Source: Streptomyces sp. M41(2017)
GTDB lineage: Bacteria; Actinomycetota; Actinomycetes; Streptomycetales; Streptomycetaceae
DNA length: 64,000 nt
Direction: 5' to 3'
Assembly (NCBI RefSeq): GCF_002078175.1
Contig: NZ_MWFK01000001.1
Span: 682,001 to 746,000, forward strand
The stretch's first letter is position 1. Each line of letters starts with the position of its first letter. The notes below the pieces were generated by a model, which did no database searches, was not told the DNA's origin, and saw only the letters and a program-made list of their open reading frames with translations. Positions 38,343 through 46,320 of the stretch are shown here, piece after piece. Position numbers and translations under genes: made by a program.

Positions 38343-40214
38343 CTACGCCTCGCGGGTGCCCGCGTACATCTCGTCGATCAGGTGCTTGTACTCCCGCTCG
38401 ACCACCGGGCGCTTGAGCTTGAGGCTCGGGGTGATCTCGCCGTGCTCGACGTCCAGGTCACGGGGCAGGAGACGGAACTTCTTGATGGTCTGCCAGCGCT
38501 GGAGACCTTCGTTGAGCTCCTTCACATAGCCCTCGACCATGGCGACCGTCGCGGGCGCGGCGACGACCTCGGCGTACGACCTGCGCTCCAGGCCGTTGTC
38601 CTTCGCCCACTCCATGATCGACGGCTCGTCGAGCGCGATGAGGGCGGTGCAGAAGTTCCGGTCGGCGCCGTGCACGAGGATGTTGGAGACGTACGGGCAG
38701 ACCGCCTTGAACTGGCCCTCGACCTCGGCGGGCGCGATGTACTTGCCGCCCGAGGTCTTGATGAGGTCCTTCTTGCGGTCGGTGATCCGCAGGTAGCCGT
38801 CCGGGGACAGCTCGCCGATGTCGCCGGTGTGGAACCAGCCGTCGGCCTCCAGCACCTCGGCCGTCTTCTCGGGCAGCCCGTGGTATCCCTCCATGATGCC
38901 GGGGCCGCGCAGCAGGATCTCGCCGTCGTCCGCGATGCGCACCTCGGTGCCGGGGAGCGGCTTGCCGACCGTGCCGGTGCGGTAGGCCTCGCCCGGGTTG
39001 ACGAAGGAGGCGGCGGAGGACTCGGTGAGTCCGTACCCCTCCAGGATGTGGATGCCGGCGCCGGCGAAGAAGTAGCCGATCTCGGGCGCGAGGGCGGCGG
39101 AGCCGGAGACGCAGGCGCGCAGGTTGCCGCCGAAGGCCTCGCGGATCTTGGCGAAGACGAGCGTGTCGGCGACCTTGTGCTTGGCGCCGAGCGCGAAGGG
39201 CACGGACGCGGAGCCGGTACGGCGGAAGTTGTCCTGGCTGACCTTCGCGTACTCGCGGGACACCTCGGCGGCCCACTGGAAGATCTTGTACTTGGCGCCG
39301 CCGCCGGCCCGTGCCTTGGCCGCGACCCCGTTGTAGACCTTCTCGAAGATGCGCGGGACGGCCGCCATGTAGGTCGGCTGCACCACCGGCAGGTTCTCGA
39401 TGATCTTGTCGACGCGGCCGTCGACGGCGGTCACGTGCCCGACCTCGATCTGGCCGGAGATGAGGACCTTGCCGAAGACGTGCGCGAGCGGCAGCCACAG
39501 GTACTGGACGTCGTCCTGGCCGACCAGACCGGTGGAGGCGATCGCCTTCGCCATGTACGACCAGTTGTCGTGCGGCAGCCGGACACCCTTGGGGCGGCCG
39601 GTGGTGCCGGACGTGTAGATGAGGGTGGCGAGCTGGCCGGCGGTGATCGCGCCGACGCGCTCCTTGATCAGCTCGGGGTGCTTCTCCAGGTAGGCGGCGC
39701 CGCGCTTCTCCAGGTCGGCGAGGGTGAGGACCCAGTCGTCGCCCTCCGCGCCCTCACCGTCGATGACCACGACGTGGCGGAGCTCGGGAAGGTCCGCCCG
39801 CTTGTCCCGCGCCTTGGCGAGCTGGGCGGCGTCCTCCGCGATGAGCACCCTGCTCGCGGAGTCGGAGAGGATGAACGCCGACTCCTCGGCGTTGGTCTGC
39901 GGGTAGACGGTCGTGGTGGCCGCGCCGGCGCACAGGATGCCCAGGTCGGCGAGGATCCACTCGACCCGGGTGGAGGAGGCGAGCGCCACGCGCTGCTCGG
40001 GCTCCACACCGAGTTCGATGAGACCGGCGGCGATGGCGAAGACCCGCTCGGCGGCCTCGCCCCAGCTCAGTGACTTCCACTCGTCGGGGCCGTCACCCGC
40101 GGCCGGTACCGGGTAGCGGTAGGCCTCGGCGTCCGGTGTGGCCGCGACGCGCTCCAGGAAGAGGGCCGCGACGGACGGCGGACGGTTCTCGATCAGGGTC
40201 TGTGTGTCGCTCAC
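38343..40214 (-). CDS. Long-chain fatty acid--CoA ligase (AMP-binding)
   Basis: A 623-residue adenylate-forming enzyme. P-loop LIYTSGTTGRPKGVRLPH, the A5-like EGYGLTESSA, the hinge motif GWFHTGDIGELSPDGYLRITDRKKDLIKTSGGK (in two stretches: GWFHTGDIGE and DRKKDLIKTSGGK) and C-terminal domain are all intact. It activates long-chain fatty acids for beta-oxidation or lipid synthesis. An imperfect palindrome lies 53-66 bp upstream of the start, a possible fatty-acid regulator site. lepA lies upstream on the same strand but is isolated by a strong terminator. Confidence 0.94.
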   Translation of the reverse strand: MSDTQTLIENRPPSVAALFLERVAATPDAEAYRYPVPAAGDGPDEWKSLSWGEAAERVFAIAAGLIELGVEPEQRVALASSTRVEWILADLGILCAGAATTTVYPQTNAEESAFILSDSASRVLIAEDAAQLAKARDKRADLPELRHVVVIDGEGAEGDDWVLTLADLEKRGAAYLEKHPELIKERVGAITAGQLATLIYTSGTTGRPKGVRLPHDNWSYMAKAIASTGLVGQDDVQYLWLPLAHVFGKVLISGQIEVGHVTAVDGRVDKIIENLPVVQPTYMAAVPRIFEKVYNGVAAKARAGGGAKYKIFQWAAEVSREYAKVSQDNFRRTGSASVPFALGAKHKVADTLVFAKIREAFGGNLRACVSGSAALAPEIGYFFAGAGIHILEGYGLTESSAASFVNPGEAYRTGTVGKPLPGTEVRIADDGEILLRGPGIMEGYHGLPEKTAEVLEADGWFHTGDIGELSPDGYLRITDRKKDLIKTSGGKYIAPAEVEGQFKAVCPYVSNILVHGADRNFCTALIALDEPSIMEWAKDNGLERRSYAEVVAAPATVAMVEGYVKELNEGLQRWQTIKKFRLLPRDLDVEHGEITPSLKLKRPVVEREYKHLIDEMYAGTREA

Positions 40215-40266
40215 GACATCCTCCGGGGCCCGCGGCGTTGCGGCTGGCTCAATTGCGGCTGTTGTT

Positions 40267-40280
40267 TAACTCGCGAGTAA
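40267..40280. promoter_or_regulatory. Palindromic site upstream of acyl-CoA ligase
   Basis: TAACTCGCGAGTAA contains the perfect 10-bp palindrome ACTCGCGAGT in an AT-richer promoter zone. Its form suits a TetR-family fatty-acid repressor; which one is unknown. Confidence 0.45.
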
Positions 40281-40373
40281 CTACCGAGCAGAGATCAGAG
40301 TAGAACGCGTCCGGCCGGTGCGTAAGAGGCGGCGGCCCGCCACTTCGACCAGGACACACTCCGCAGACAAGCA

Positions 40374-40407
40374 CAGGGCCCGCCGCGCCGAAGCGCGACG
40401 GGCCCTG
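40374..40407 (-). terminator. Terminator of lepA
   Basis: On the minus strand CAGGGCCCGTCGCGC-TTCG-GCGCGGCGGGCCCTG makes a 15-bp stem (one G-T pair) capped by the very stable UUCG tetraloop, 21 bases past the lepA stop. Confidence 0.8.
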
Positions 40408-40427
40408 AAACTCGGCATCCCGGGTGA

Positions 40428-42296
40428 CTACTTCTTGCCCTTGGCGCCGCCGCCGCTGTCGTCGCTGGACAGCACGGCGATGAAGGCCTCTTGCGGAACC
40501 TCCACAGAGCCCACCATCTTCATGCGCTTCTTGCCTTCCTTCTGCTTCTCCAGCAGCTTCCGCTTACGCGAGATGTCACCGCCGTAGCACTTGGCGAGGA
40601 CGTCCTTGCGGATGGCGCGGATGGTCTCGCGGGCGATGACCCGGGAGCCGATGGCCGCCTGGATCGGCACCTCGAAGGCCTGCCGCGGGATCAGCTCGCG
40701 CAGCTTGGCGACCAGCCGGACACCGTACGCGTACGCCTGGTCCTTGTGGGTGACCGCCGAGAAGGCGTCCACCTTGTCGCCGTGCAGCAGGATGTCGACC
40801 TTGACCAGGCTGGAGGTCTGCTCACCCGTGGGCTCGTAGTCCAGCGAGGCGTACCCGCGGGTCTTGGACTTCAGCTGGTCGAAGAAGTCGAAGACGATCT
40901 CGGCGAGCGGCAGGGTGTAGCGGATCTCGACGCGGTCCTCGGAGAGGTAGTCCATGCCGAGCAGAGTGCCGCGCCGGGTCTGGCACAGCTCCATGATCGC
41001 GCCGATGAACTCCGAGGGCGCGAGGATGGTCGCGCGCACGACGGGCTCGAAGACCTTGTCGATCTTGCCCTCGGGGAACTCGCTCGGGTTGGTGACGATG
41101 TGCTCGCTGCGGTCCTCCATCTCGACGCGGTAGACCACGTTCGGGGCGGTCGCGATCAGGTCGAGCCCGAACTCGCGCTCCAGCCGCTCGCGGATCACGT
41201 CGAGGTGCAGCAGACCCAGGAAGCCGACGCGGAAGCCGAAGCCCAGCGCCGCCGAGGTCTCCGGCTCGTACACCAGCGCCGCGTCGTTCAGCTGGAGCTT
41301 GTCCAGCGCGTCGCGCAGCTCGGGGTAGTCGGAGCCGTCCAGCGGATAGAGGCCCGAGAAGACCATCGGCTTGGGGTCCTTGTACCCGCCGAGGGCCTCG
41401 GTCGCGCCCTTGTGCAGGGTGGTGATCGTGTCACCGACCTTGGACTGACGGACGTCCTTCACCCCGGTGATGATGTAGCCGACCTCGCCGACACCGAGCC
41501 CGTCGGCCGCCTTCATCTCGGGGGCCGAGACGCCGATCTCCAGCAGTTCGTGGGTCGCGCCGGTGGACATCATCCGGATGCGCTCACGCTTGTTGAGCTG
41601 ACCGTCGACGACACGCACGTACGTGACGACGCCGCGGTACGAGTCGTACACCGAGTCGAAGATCATCGCGCGGGCCGGGGCGTCCTGGACGCCGACCGGG
41701 GCCGGGATCTCGGCGACGACCCGGTCGAGGAGCGCCTCGACACCGAGACCGGTCTTGGCGGAGACCTTGAGGACGTCCTCGGGGTCGCAGCCGATGAGGT
41801 TGGCGAGCTCCTCGGAGAACTTCTCCGGCTGGGCGGCCGGCAGGTCGATCTTGTTCAGTACGGGGATGATCTTGAGGTCGTTCTCCATCGCCAGGTAGAG
41901 GTTGGCGAGAGTCTGCGCCTCGATGCCCTGGGCCGCGTCGACCAGCAGGACCGTGCCCTCGCAGGCCGCGAGGGACCGGGACACCTCGTACGTGAAGTCG
42001 ACGTGCCCGGGGGTGTCGATCATGTTGAGGATGTGGGTGCTGCCCGGATCCTCGGAGGGCGCCCAGGGCAGCCGGACGGCCTGGGACTTGATCGTGATCC
42101 CACGCTCGCGCTCGATGTCCATGCGGTCGAGGTACTGGGCGCGCATCTGCCGCTGGTCAACCACCCCGGTCAGCTGGAGCATGCGGTCGGCGAGAGTGGA
42201 CTTGCCGTGGTCGATGTGCGCGATGATGCAGAAATTGCGGAGCAGAGCCGGGTCGGTACGGCTCGGCTCGGGCGCATTGTTAGGGGTCGCGGGCAC
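40428..42296 (-). CDS. lepA: Elongation factor 4 (LepA)
   Basis: A 622-residue translational GTPase. P-loop AHIDHGKST (about residues 26-34), switch [18 protein letters not shown] and the C-terminal LepA-specific domain ([15 protein letters not shown] region, HKDQAYAYG) are intact. The GTG start at [13 protein letters not shown] gives the usual family length; the frame runs open upstream to beyond the rpsT promoter region without a ribosome site. It back-translocates stalled ribosomes or assists initiation-complex assembly. Divergent from rpsT. Confidence 0.96.
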   Translation of the reverse strand: MPATPNNAPEPSRTDPALLRNFCIIAHIDHGKSTLADRMLQLTGVVDQRQMRAQYLDRMDIERERGITIKSQAVRLPWAPSEDPGSTHILNMIDTPGHVDFTYEVSRSLAACEGTVLLVDAAQGIEAQTLANLYLAMENDLKIIPVLNKIDLPAAQPEKFSEELANLIGCDPEDVLKVSAKTGLGVEALLDRVVAEIPAPVGVQDAPARAMIFDSVYDSYRGVVTYVRVVDGQLNKRERIRMMSTGATHELLEIGVSAPEMKAADGLGVGEVGYIITGVKDVRQSKVGDTITTLHKGATEALGGYKDPKPMVFSGLYPLDGSDYPELRDALDKLQLNDAALVYEPETSAALGFGFRVGFLGLLHLDVIRERLEREFGLDLIATAPNVVYRVEMEDRSEHIVTNPSEFPEGKIDKVFEPVVRATILAPSEFIGAIMELCQTRRGTLLGMDYLSEDRVEIRYTLPLAEIVFDFFDQLKSKTRGYASLDYEPTGEQTSSLVKVDILLHGDKVDAFSAVTHKDQAYAYGVRLVAKLRELIPRQAFEVPIQAAIGSRVIARETIRAIRKDVLAKCYGGDISRKRKLLEKQKEGKKRMKMVGSVEVPQEAFIAVLSSDDSGGGAKGKK

Positions 42297-42484
42297 GCAG
42301 GGTCCTGTCTCTTGAGGCGCCTGTCGCCTCGGGTCGGATCGATACGTAGGCTCCATCGTCCCACGCGTGGGGAGCTGCGACCGGTTTGGGCCGTGTGAGC
42401 GGGGATCGCCCCGCTCGATCGGGGTGTCCGGCGCCGTCTTCCGTGTCCGTCCCAGGGCCTCCTCCGCGGGCGGCGGAGACCGGT

Positions 42485-42514
42485 TTGGGCCGGTCGCACG
42501 GGGACTGGTAGCCT
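42485..42514 (+). promoter_or_regulatory. Probable rpsT promoter
   Basis: TTGGGC and TAGCCT lie 18 bases apart, acceptable for a vegetative sigma promoter, about 105 bases upstream of rpsT. The -35 falls inside the second copy of a 15-bp direct repeat, GACCGGTTTGGGCCG, whose first copy is 99 bp earlier (42379). Confidence 0.5.
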
Positions 42515-42572
42515 GGGTGGCTGTGTCTCGTGCCCTCTCTGCAGGAGACGCACCCAAGAAAATCAAACGGCG

Positions 42573-42593
42573 GGTGAGACGTGCTGTCTCGCC
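42573..42593 (+). promoter_or_regulatory. Hairpin in the rpsT 5' leader
   Basis: GGTGAGAC and GTCTCGCC pair over 8 bp (one G-T) around GTGCT, 25 bases before the rpsT start. Upstream GTCTC (42525) and GAGAC (42545) could form a competing helix with the same sequence, giving two alternative structures in a 100-base leader. Confidence 0.4.
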
Positions 42594-42618
42594 TGCCTGA
42601 ACCTGTAAAGGCTCATTC

Positions 42619-42885
42619 GTGGCGAACATCAAGTCCCAGATCAAGCGGATCAAGACCAACGAGAAGGCCCGGCTGCGCAACAAGGCCGTCAAGTCTTCCC
42701 TGAAGACCGCGATCCGCAAGGCCCGCGAGGCTTCGGCCGCGGGTGACGTCGAGAAGGCCACCGAGTACACGCGCGCCGCGTCGCGCCAGCTCGACAAGGC
42801 TGTCTCGAAGGGCGTCATCCACAAGAACCAGGCCGCCAACAAGAAGTCGGCGCTTGCTTCGAAGGTCGCCGCCCTCAAGGGCTGA
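42619..42885 (+). CDS. rpsT: 30S ribosomal protein S20
   Basis: An 88-residue highly basic helical protein binding 16S r[21 protein letters not shown] and [18 protein letters not shown] are diagnostic, as is the C-terminal [18 protein letters not shown] start. The monocistronic unit has its own promoter and a strong downstream terminator, divergent from lepA as in other streptomycetes. Confidence 0.97.
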   Translation: MANIKSQIKRIKTNEKARLRNKAVKSSLKTAIRKAREASAAGDVEKATEYTRAASRQLDKAVSKGVIHKNQAANKKSALASKVAALKG

Positions 42886-43039
42886 GTCGGCTGAGCCCCT
42901 CGGGCTCACCCTCTGACCTACTTGACGTGACCGTCGGCCGGACCCGAGCGGGCCCTCTCTCTCCGCTCCCGACCGACACCCCGGATCCGCGCACGATCTG
43001 CGTTCGCCACGCGGGCGTGGATCCACCCATCTCGAACCG

Positions 43040-43080
43040 AAGGCCCCGCTTCCTCCCCTACGGGAGACGAGCGGGGCCTT
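43040..43080 (+). terminator. rpsT terminator
   Basis: AAGGCCCCGCT and AGCGGGGCCTT are perfect 11-bp arms with a 19-base loop, 155 bases after the rpsT stop. The next 195 bases hold only GC-rich sequence with short GAGGTGGG repeats and no gene. Confidence 0.75.
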
Positions 43081-43274
43081 CGGCGTGAGGTGGGGCACGA
43101 ACCAGGGGGGACGCTGCCGGACAGCCGTCGGCGTGAGGTGGGGCCAGCGGGAGGTGGGCCCGGCGGGAGGTGGGGCCGGCGGGAGGTGAGGCGGGCTCAG
43201 AGCGCGGTCGACTCTGGGCGAGGTCTGCTCAGGACCGCGACGTCTGCTCGGGGCGAAGAGGGTGGGGCGGGGCA

Positions 43275-43625
43275 GCACCTGTCCTCAGCCGCGGCCCGAG
43301 CGGGAGCAGCGTCAGTCCCCAGCCGCGGCCCGAGCGGGGCAGGGCCTGTTGCTAGCCGCGGCCGGAGCGGGAGCAGTGTCAGTACCCGGCCGCGGCCGGA
43401 GCGGGAGCAGCGTCAGTCCCCAGTCGCGGCCCGAGCGGGAGCAGCGTCTGTCCCCAGCCGCGGCCCGAGCGGGGCAGGGTCTGTTCCTAACCGCGGCCGG
43501 AGCGGGAGCAGTGTCAGTCCCCGGCCGCGGCCCGAGCGGCCGCGGCCGGAGCGGGAGCAGCGTCAGTCCCCGGCCGCGGCCCGAGCGGGGGGGCAGGGCC
43601 TGTTCCTAGCCGCGGCCGGAGCGGG
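43275..43625. repeat. 33-34-bp minisatellite running into the holA 3' end
   Basis: Eleven copies of a core GCCGCGGCCSGAGCGGG start at 43288, 43322, 43355, 43389, 43423, 43457, 43490, 43524, 43539, 43573 and 43609. Steps are 34, 33, 34, 34, 34, 34, 33, 34, 15, 34 and 36. The linker is usually AGCAGCGTCAGTCCCC; every fourth unit (43355, 43490, 43609) instead has GGGCAGGGYCTGTTCCTA. The last copy is the end of holA, including its stop. No spacers, so not CRISPR. Confidence 0.9.
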
Positions 43626-44592
43626 CCGCGCGGGCGATCGTCACGACCGCCTTCTCCAGCGCGTACTCCGGATCGTCGCCGCCGCCCTTGACCCCGGCGT
43701 CCGCCTCCGCGACGGCCCGCAGGGCCACGGACACCCCGTCCGGCGTCCACCCGCGCATCTGCTGGCGCACCCGGTCGATCTTCCAGGGCGGCATTCCCAG
43801 CTCACGGGCGAGATCGGCGGGCCGGCCGCCCCGCGCCGAGGACAGCTTCCCGATCGCCCGCACGCCCTGCGCGAGCGCGCTGGTGATCAGGACCGGGGCC
43901 ACACCGGTCGACAGCGACCACCGCAACGCCTCCAGCGCCTCCGCGGCCCGCCCCTCGACGGCCCGGTCGGCCACCGTGAAGCTGGATGCCTCGGCCCGTC
44001 CCGTGTAGTAGCGCGCGACGACCGCTTCGTCGATCGTCCCTTCGACGTCCGCGGTCAGCTGCGTCACCGCCGACGCCAGCTCGCGCAGGTCGCTCCCGAT
44101 GGAGTCCACCAGCGCCTGGCAGGCCTCCGGTGCGGCCGAGCGCCCCAGCACCCGGAACTCGCTCCGCACGAACGCCAGCCGGTCCGCCGCCTTCGTCATC
44201 TTGGGGCACGCGACCTCCCGCGCCCCGGCCTTCCGCGCGGCGTCCAGCAGCCCCTTGCCCTTGGCGCCGCCCGCGTGCAGCAGCACCAGGGTGATCTCCT
44301 CGGCGGGCGACCCGAGATACGTCTTGACGTCCTTGATCGTGTCCGCCGACAGATCCTGCGCGTTGCGTACGACCACGACCTTGCGCTCGGCGAAGAGCGA
44401 GGGGCTCGTCAGCTCGTTGAGCGTGCCGGGCTGCAACTGGTCCGAGGTGAGGTCCCGTACGTCCGTGTCGGCGTCGGCGGCCCGGGCCGCGGCCACCACC
44501 TCCTGCACGGCACGGTCGAGCAGGAGGTCCTCCTGGCCCACGGCGAGCGTGACGGGGGAGAGGGGGTCGTCTTGTGCGGTCTTCTTGGCCAT
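43606..44592 (-). CDS. holA: DNA polymerase III subunit delta
   Basis: A 328-residue clamp-loader subunit that opens the beta clamp. N-terminal LAVGQEDLLLDRAVQEV, the FAERKVVVVRNAQDLS block, and the C-terminal collar domain with ELGMPPWKIDRVRQQMRGW are characteristic. Start at MAKKTAQDD; a second ATG lies 12 bases further upstream (MLSGMAKK). The C-terminal codons RSGRG-stop coincide with a unit of a 33-34-bp tandem array, and a different 22-bp array occupies the region 70-345 bp upstream of the start. The gene sits upstream of comEC/comEA by strand order reversed (comEA-comEC-NAT-holA), as in many actinobacteria. Confidence 0.94.
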   Translation of the reverse strand: MAKKTAQDDPLSPVTLAVGQEDLLLDRAVQEVVAAARAADADTDVRDLTSDQLQPGTLNELTSPSLFAERKVVVVRNAQDLSADTIKDVKTYLGSPAEEITLVLLHAGGAKGKGLLDAARKAGAREVACPKMTKAADRLAFVRSEFRVLGRSAAPEACQALVDSIGSDLRELASAVTQLTADVEGTIDEAVVARYYTGRAEASSFTVADRAVEGRAAEALEALRWSLSTGVAPVLITSALAQGVRAIGKLSSARGGRPADLARELGMPPWKIDRVRQQMRGWTPDGVSVALRAVAEADAGVKGGGDDPEYALEKAVVTIARAARSGRG

Positions 44593-44663
44593 CCCCGAAA
44601 GCATCCCACGCGCCACCGACAACCGACCCCGCCCTCCCACGGGCCCCACGCGCCCCGGCCACC

Positions 44664-44935
44664 CGTGCCCGAGGGAGCGGCCAACCATTCCCAAGGCACC
44701 GGTCTCCCCTTCCCAAGACCCGGCCTCCCGTTCCCGAGGGGGCTGCCAGCCGTTCCCGAGGGGGCGGCCTCCCGTTCCCAAGGCACCGGTCTCCTGTTCC
44801 CAAGGCCCGGCCTCCCGTCCCGAGGGGGCTGCCACCCGTTCCCGAGGGGGCGGTCTCCCGTTCCCAAGGCCCGGCCTCCCGTTCCCGAGGGGGCTGCCAC
44901 CCGTTCCCGGGGAGCCGGCCTCCCGTTCCCGAGGT
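44664..44935. repeat. 21-22-bp minisatellite upstream of holA
   Basis: Twelve copies of CCCGTTCCCGAGGGGGCTGCC or close variants; the TTCCC marks fall at 44688, 44710, 44731, 44753, 44775, 44797, 44818 (one T lost), 44839, 44861, 44882, 44904 and 44926. Two subtypes alternate (GAGGGGGCTGCCA/GAGGGGGCGGYCT against AAGGCCCGGCCT). The rest of the 455-bp gap to the next gene holds nothing I recognise. Confidence 0.88.
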
Positions 44936-45047
44936 ATCGACCCCGGCGAGGCGAACAGCCGCCCTGACACGGGTGCCGCACACGACCGGCCCGGGTCGGC
45001 CCGTGGGGCAGCCCGGGGTCACGCGCTCCCGCGCGGGCCGCCCGGGA

Positions 45048-45293
45048 TCACGGCTCCTCGCGCCAGCCGTCCCACTCCGCCGCGAACTCGTCCAGTTCCT
45101 TCGGGTCCAGCCGCTCGTCGGCGTCCGTCAGGACGACGAGCCACTGCGCGTCCTCGGCATCGTCCTCGCCGGCCAGCGCGTCCCGGACCAGCTGCGGCTC
45201 CTCGTGCAGTCCGAACCTGTCCCCGACGGCCTCCGCCGCCTCCTCCGCTGCATCACGGTCGGGCAGCACCAGCACATGTCTCACTTCGCTCAC
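45048..45293 (-). CDS. Small acidic protein, unknown function
   Basis: An 81-residue very acidic protein from a GTG (VSEVRHVLVLPDRDAAEEAAE). It predicts as strand-helix-strand-helix: RHVLVLPDRD, AAEEAAEAVGDRFG, AQWLVVLTDAD and PKELDEFAAEWDGW. The beta-alpha layout and length resemble RNase E inhibitor RraB-like small proteins, but similarity is too slight to name it. A short inverted repeat, CCGGA-CATTT-TCCGG, lies immediately 5' of the start in place of a ribosome site. Frame remains open upstream with Pro/Arg-rich sequence, typical of noise. Confidence 0.65.
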   Translation of the reverse strand: MSEVRHVLVLPDRDAAEEAAEAVGDRFGLHEEPQLVRDALAGEDDAEDAQWLVVLTDADERLDPKELDEFAAEWDGWREEP

Positions 45294-45485
45294 CCGGACA
45301 TTTTCCGGTACGTCCGACGCGGCCGGCCCCCGGGGCGCCTTTCGGAGCGACAGGGCACGCGAACGGACCGGGACGGGATGAGGAACAGGGCCGTGAGCAG
45401 GGCGGGGAACGGGGCGCGGAGCAGGGCGGATCACCGGGGCGGGGAACCGAGCGGGCCACAGGGGAGCAGGGCGCGGGGCCGGAGG

Positions 45486-46316
45486 TCACCTCGCCTGCCC
45501 GACCTCCGGCACCCGGTCCAGCTCGATACCGAAGCGCTCCCGGTAGACCGCCAGCACCTCCTCGTCCGTGGCGACCTCCGTCACCTCCTTCGCCCCGTCG
45601 GGGGCCGTCACCGTGAACTTCCTGCCGCTGAGCGTGATCCGTCCCCCGTCCTTCGTGACCCGCGAGCAGACCAGCGAGCGGGAGAAGTGCGACAGCGCCG
45701 ACGTGCTGTGCCACCAGGCCCCGACGACGAAGTCGTCGAGCACCCTCGGCCGCATCTCCAGCCGGTACTGGCGCTTGCCGCCCAGGGTGACGTCCAGATC
45801 CTTGCTCTCCCGCCCGTCGCCGGCGCCCCGCACCCCGGCCGCGTCCGGTCCGGCCTCGACGACCCCGAACGTCCCGCCCGGATCCCGCTGTTCGCCCCGT
45901 TCCCCGAAGGCCAGCGGGTAGTGGCTGTGCGCTCCGAAGCCGACGTCGGTGATCCAGTCGCCTCCGTCCACCGTGCGCACCCGCAGCGCGAGATGGTCGT
46001 AGGGAATCCCGAGCTTCCCGTCGTCCCCGTACACCCGCGCCGCGAGCAGCGTCACGTCGAAACCGAGGGAGCTCAGCAACGCCCCGAAGGCGCCGTTCAG
46101 TTCGTAGCAGAAGCCTCCTCTGCGCGCGCCTACCAGCTTGTCGAGCAGCCTCTTCTCGTCCAGCACGATCTCCTCACCGAGGTGGATCGACAGGTTCTCG
46201 AACGGCACCGTCCTCAGGTGGCGCAGCTGAAGCTCGCGCAGCACGTCGGACGTGGGCCACGCGGGGTGCTGAGCCCCGATGCGGCGGAGGTAGGCGTCGG
46301 CCTGTGCGGAATTCAT
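45486..46316 (-). CDS. Arylamine N-acetyltransferase
   Basis: A 276-residue NAT. The catalytic Cys is in RRGGFCYELNGAFG (Cys about 69), with His in YDHLALRV and Asp in WITDVGFGAHSHYP completing the thiol-protease-like triad. The loop VPFENLSIHLGE is also typical. It transfers acetyl from acetyl-CoA to arylamines or hydrazines; some streptomycete relatives act as amide synthases in antibiotic pathways, but no such cluster is here. The ATG chosen is MNSAQADAYLRRIG. It nearly abuts comEC. Confidence 0.92.
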   Translation of the reverse strand: MNSAQADAYLRRIGAQHPAWPTSDVLRELQLRHLRTVPFENLSIHLGEEIVLDEKRLLDKLVGARRGGFCYELNGAFGALLSSLGFDVTLLAARVYGDDGKLGIPYDHLALRVRTVDGGDWITDVGFGAHSHYPLAFGERGEQRDPGGTFGVVEAGPDAAGVRGAGDGRESKDLDVTLGGKRQYRLEMRPRVLDDFVVGAWWHSTSALSHFSRSLVCSRVTKDGGRITLSGRKFTVTAPDGAKEVTEVATDEEVLAVYRERFGIELDRVPEVGQAR

Positions 46317-46320
46317 GTCC

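Noticed and set aside
40428..42878. Longer lepA reading frame reaching the rpsT gene
   Set aside because: The extra 190 residues are antisense to rpsT; GTG at 42296 gives the normal family length.
43275..43625. Possible CRISPR array
   Set aside because: Units are contiguous with no unique spacers and no cas genes; it is a minisatellite.
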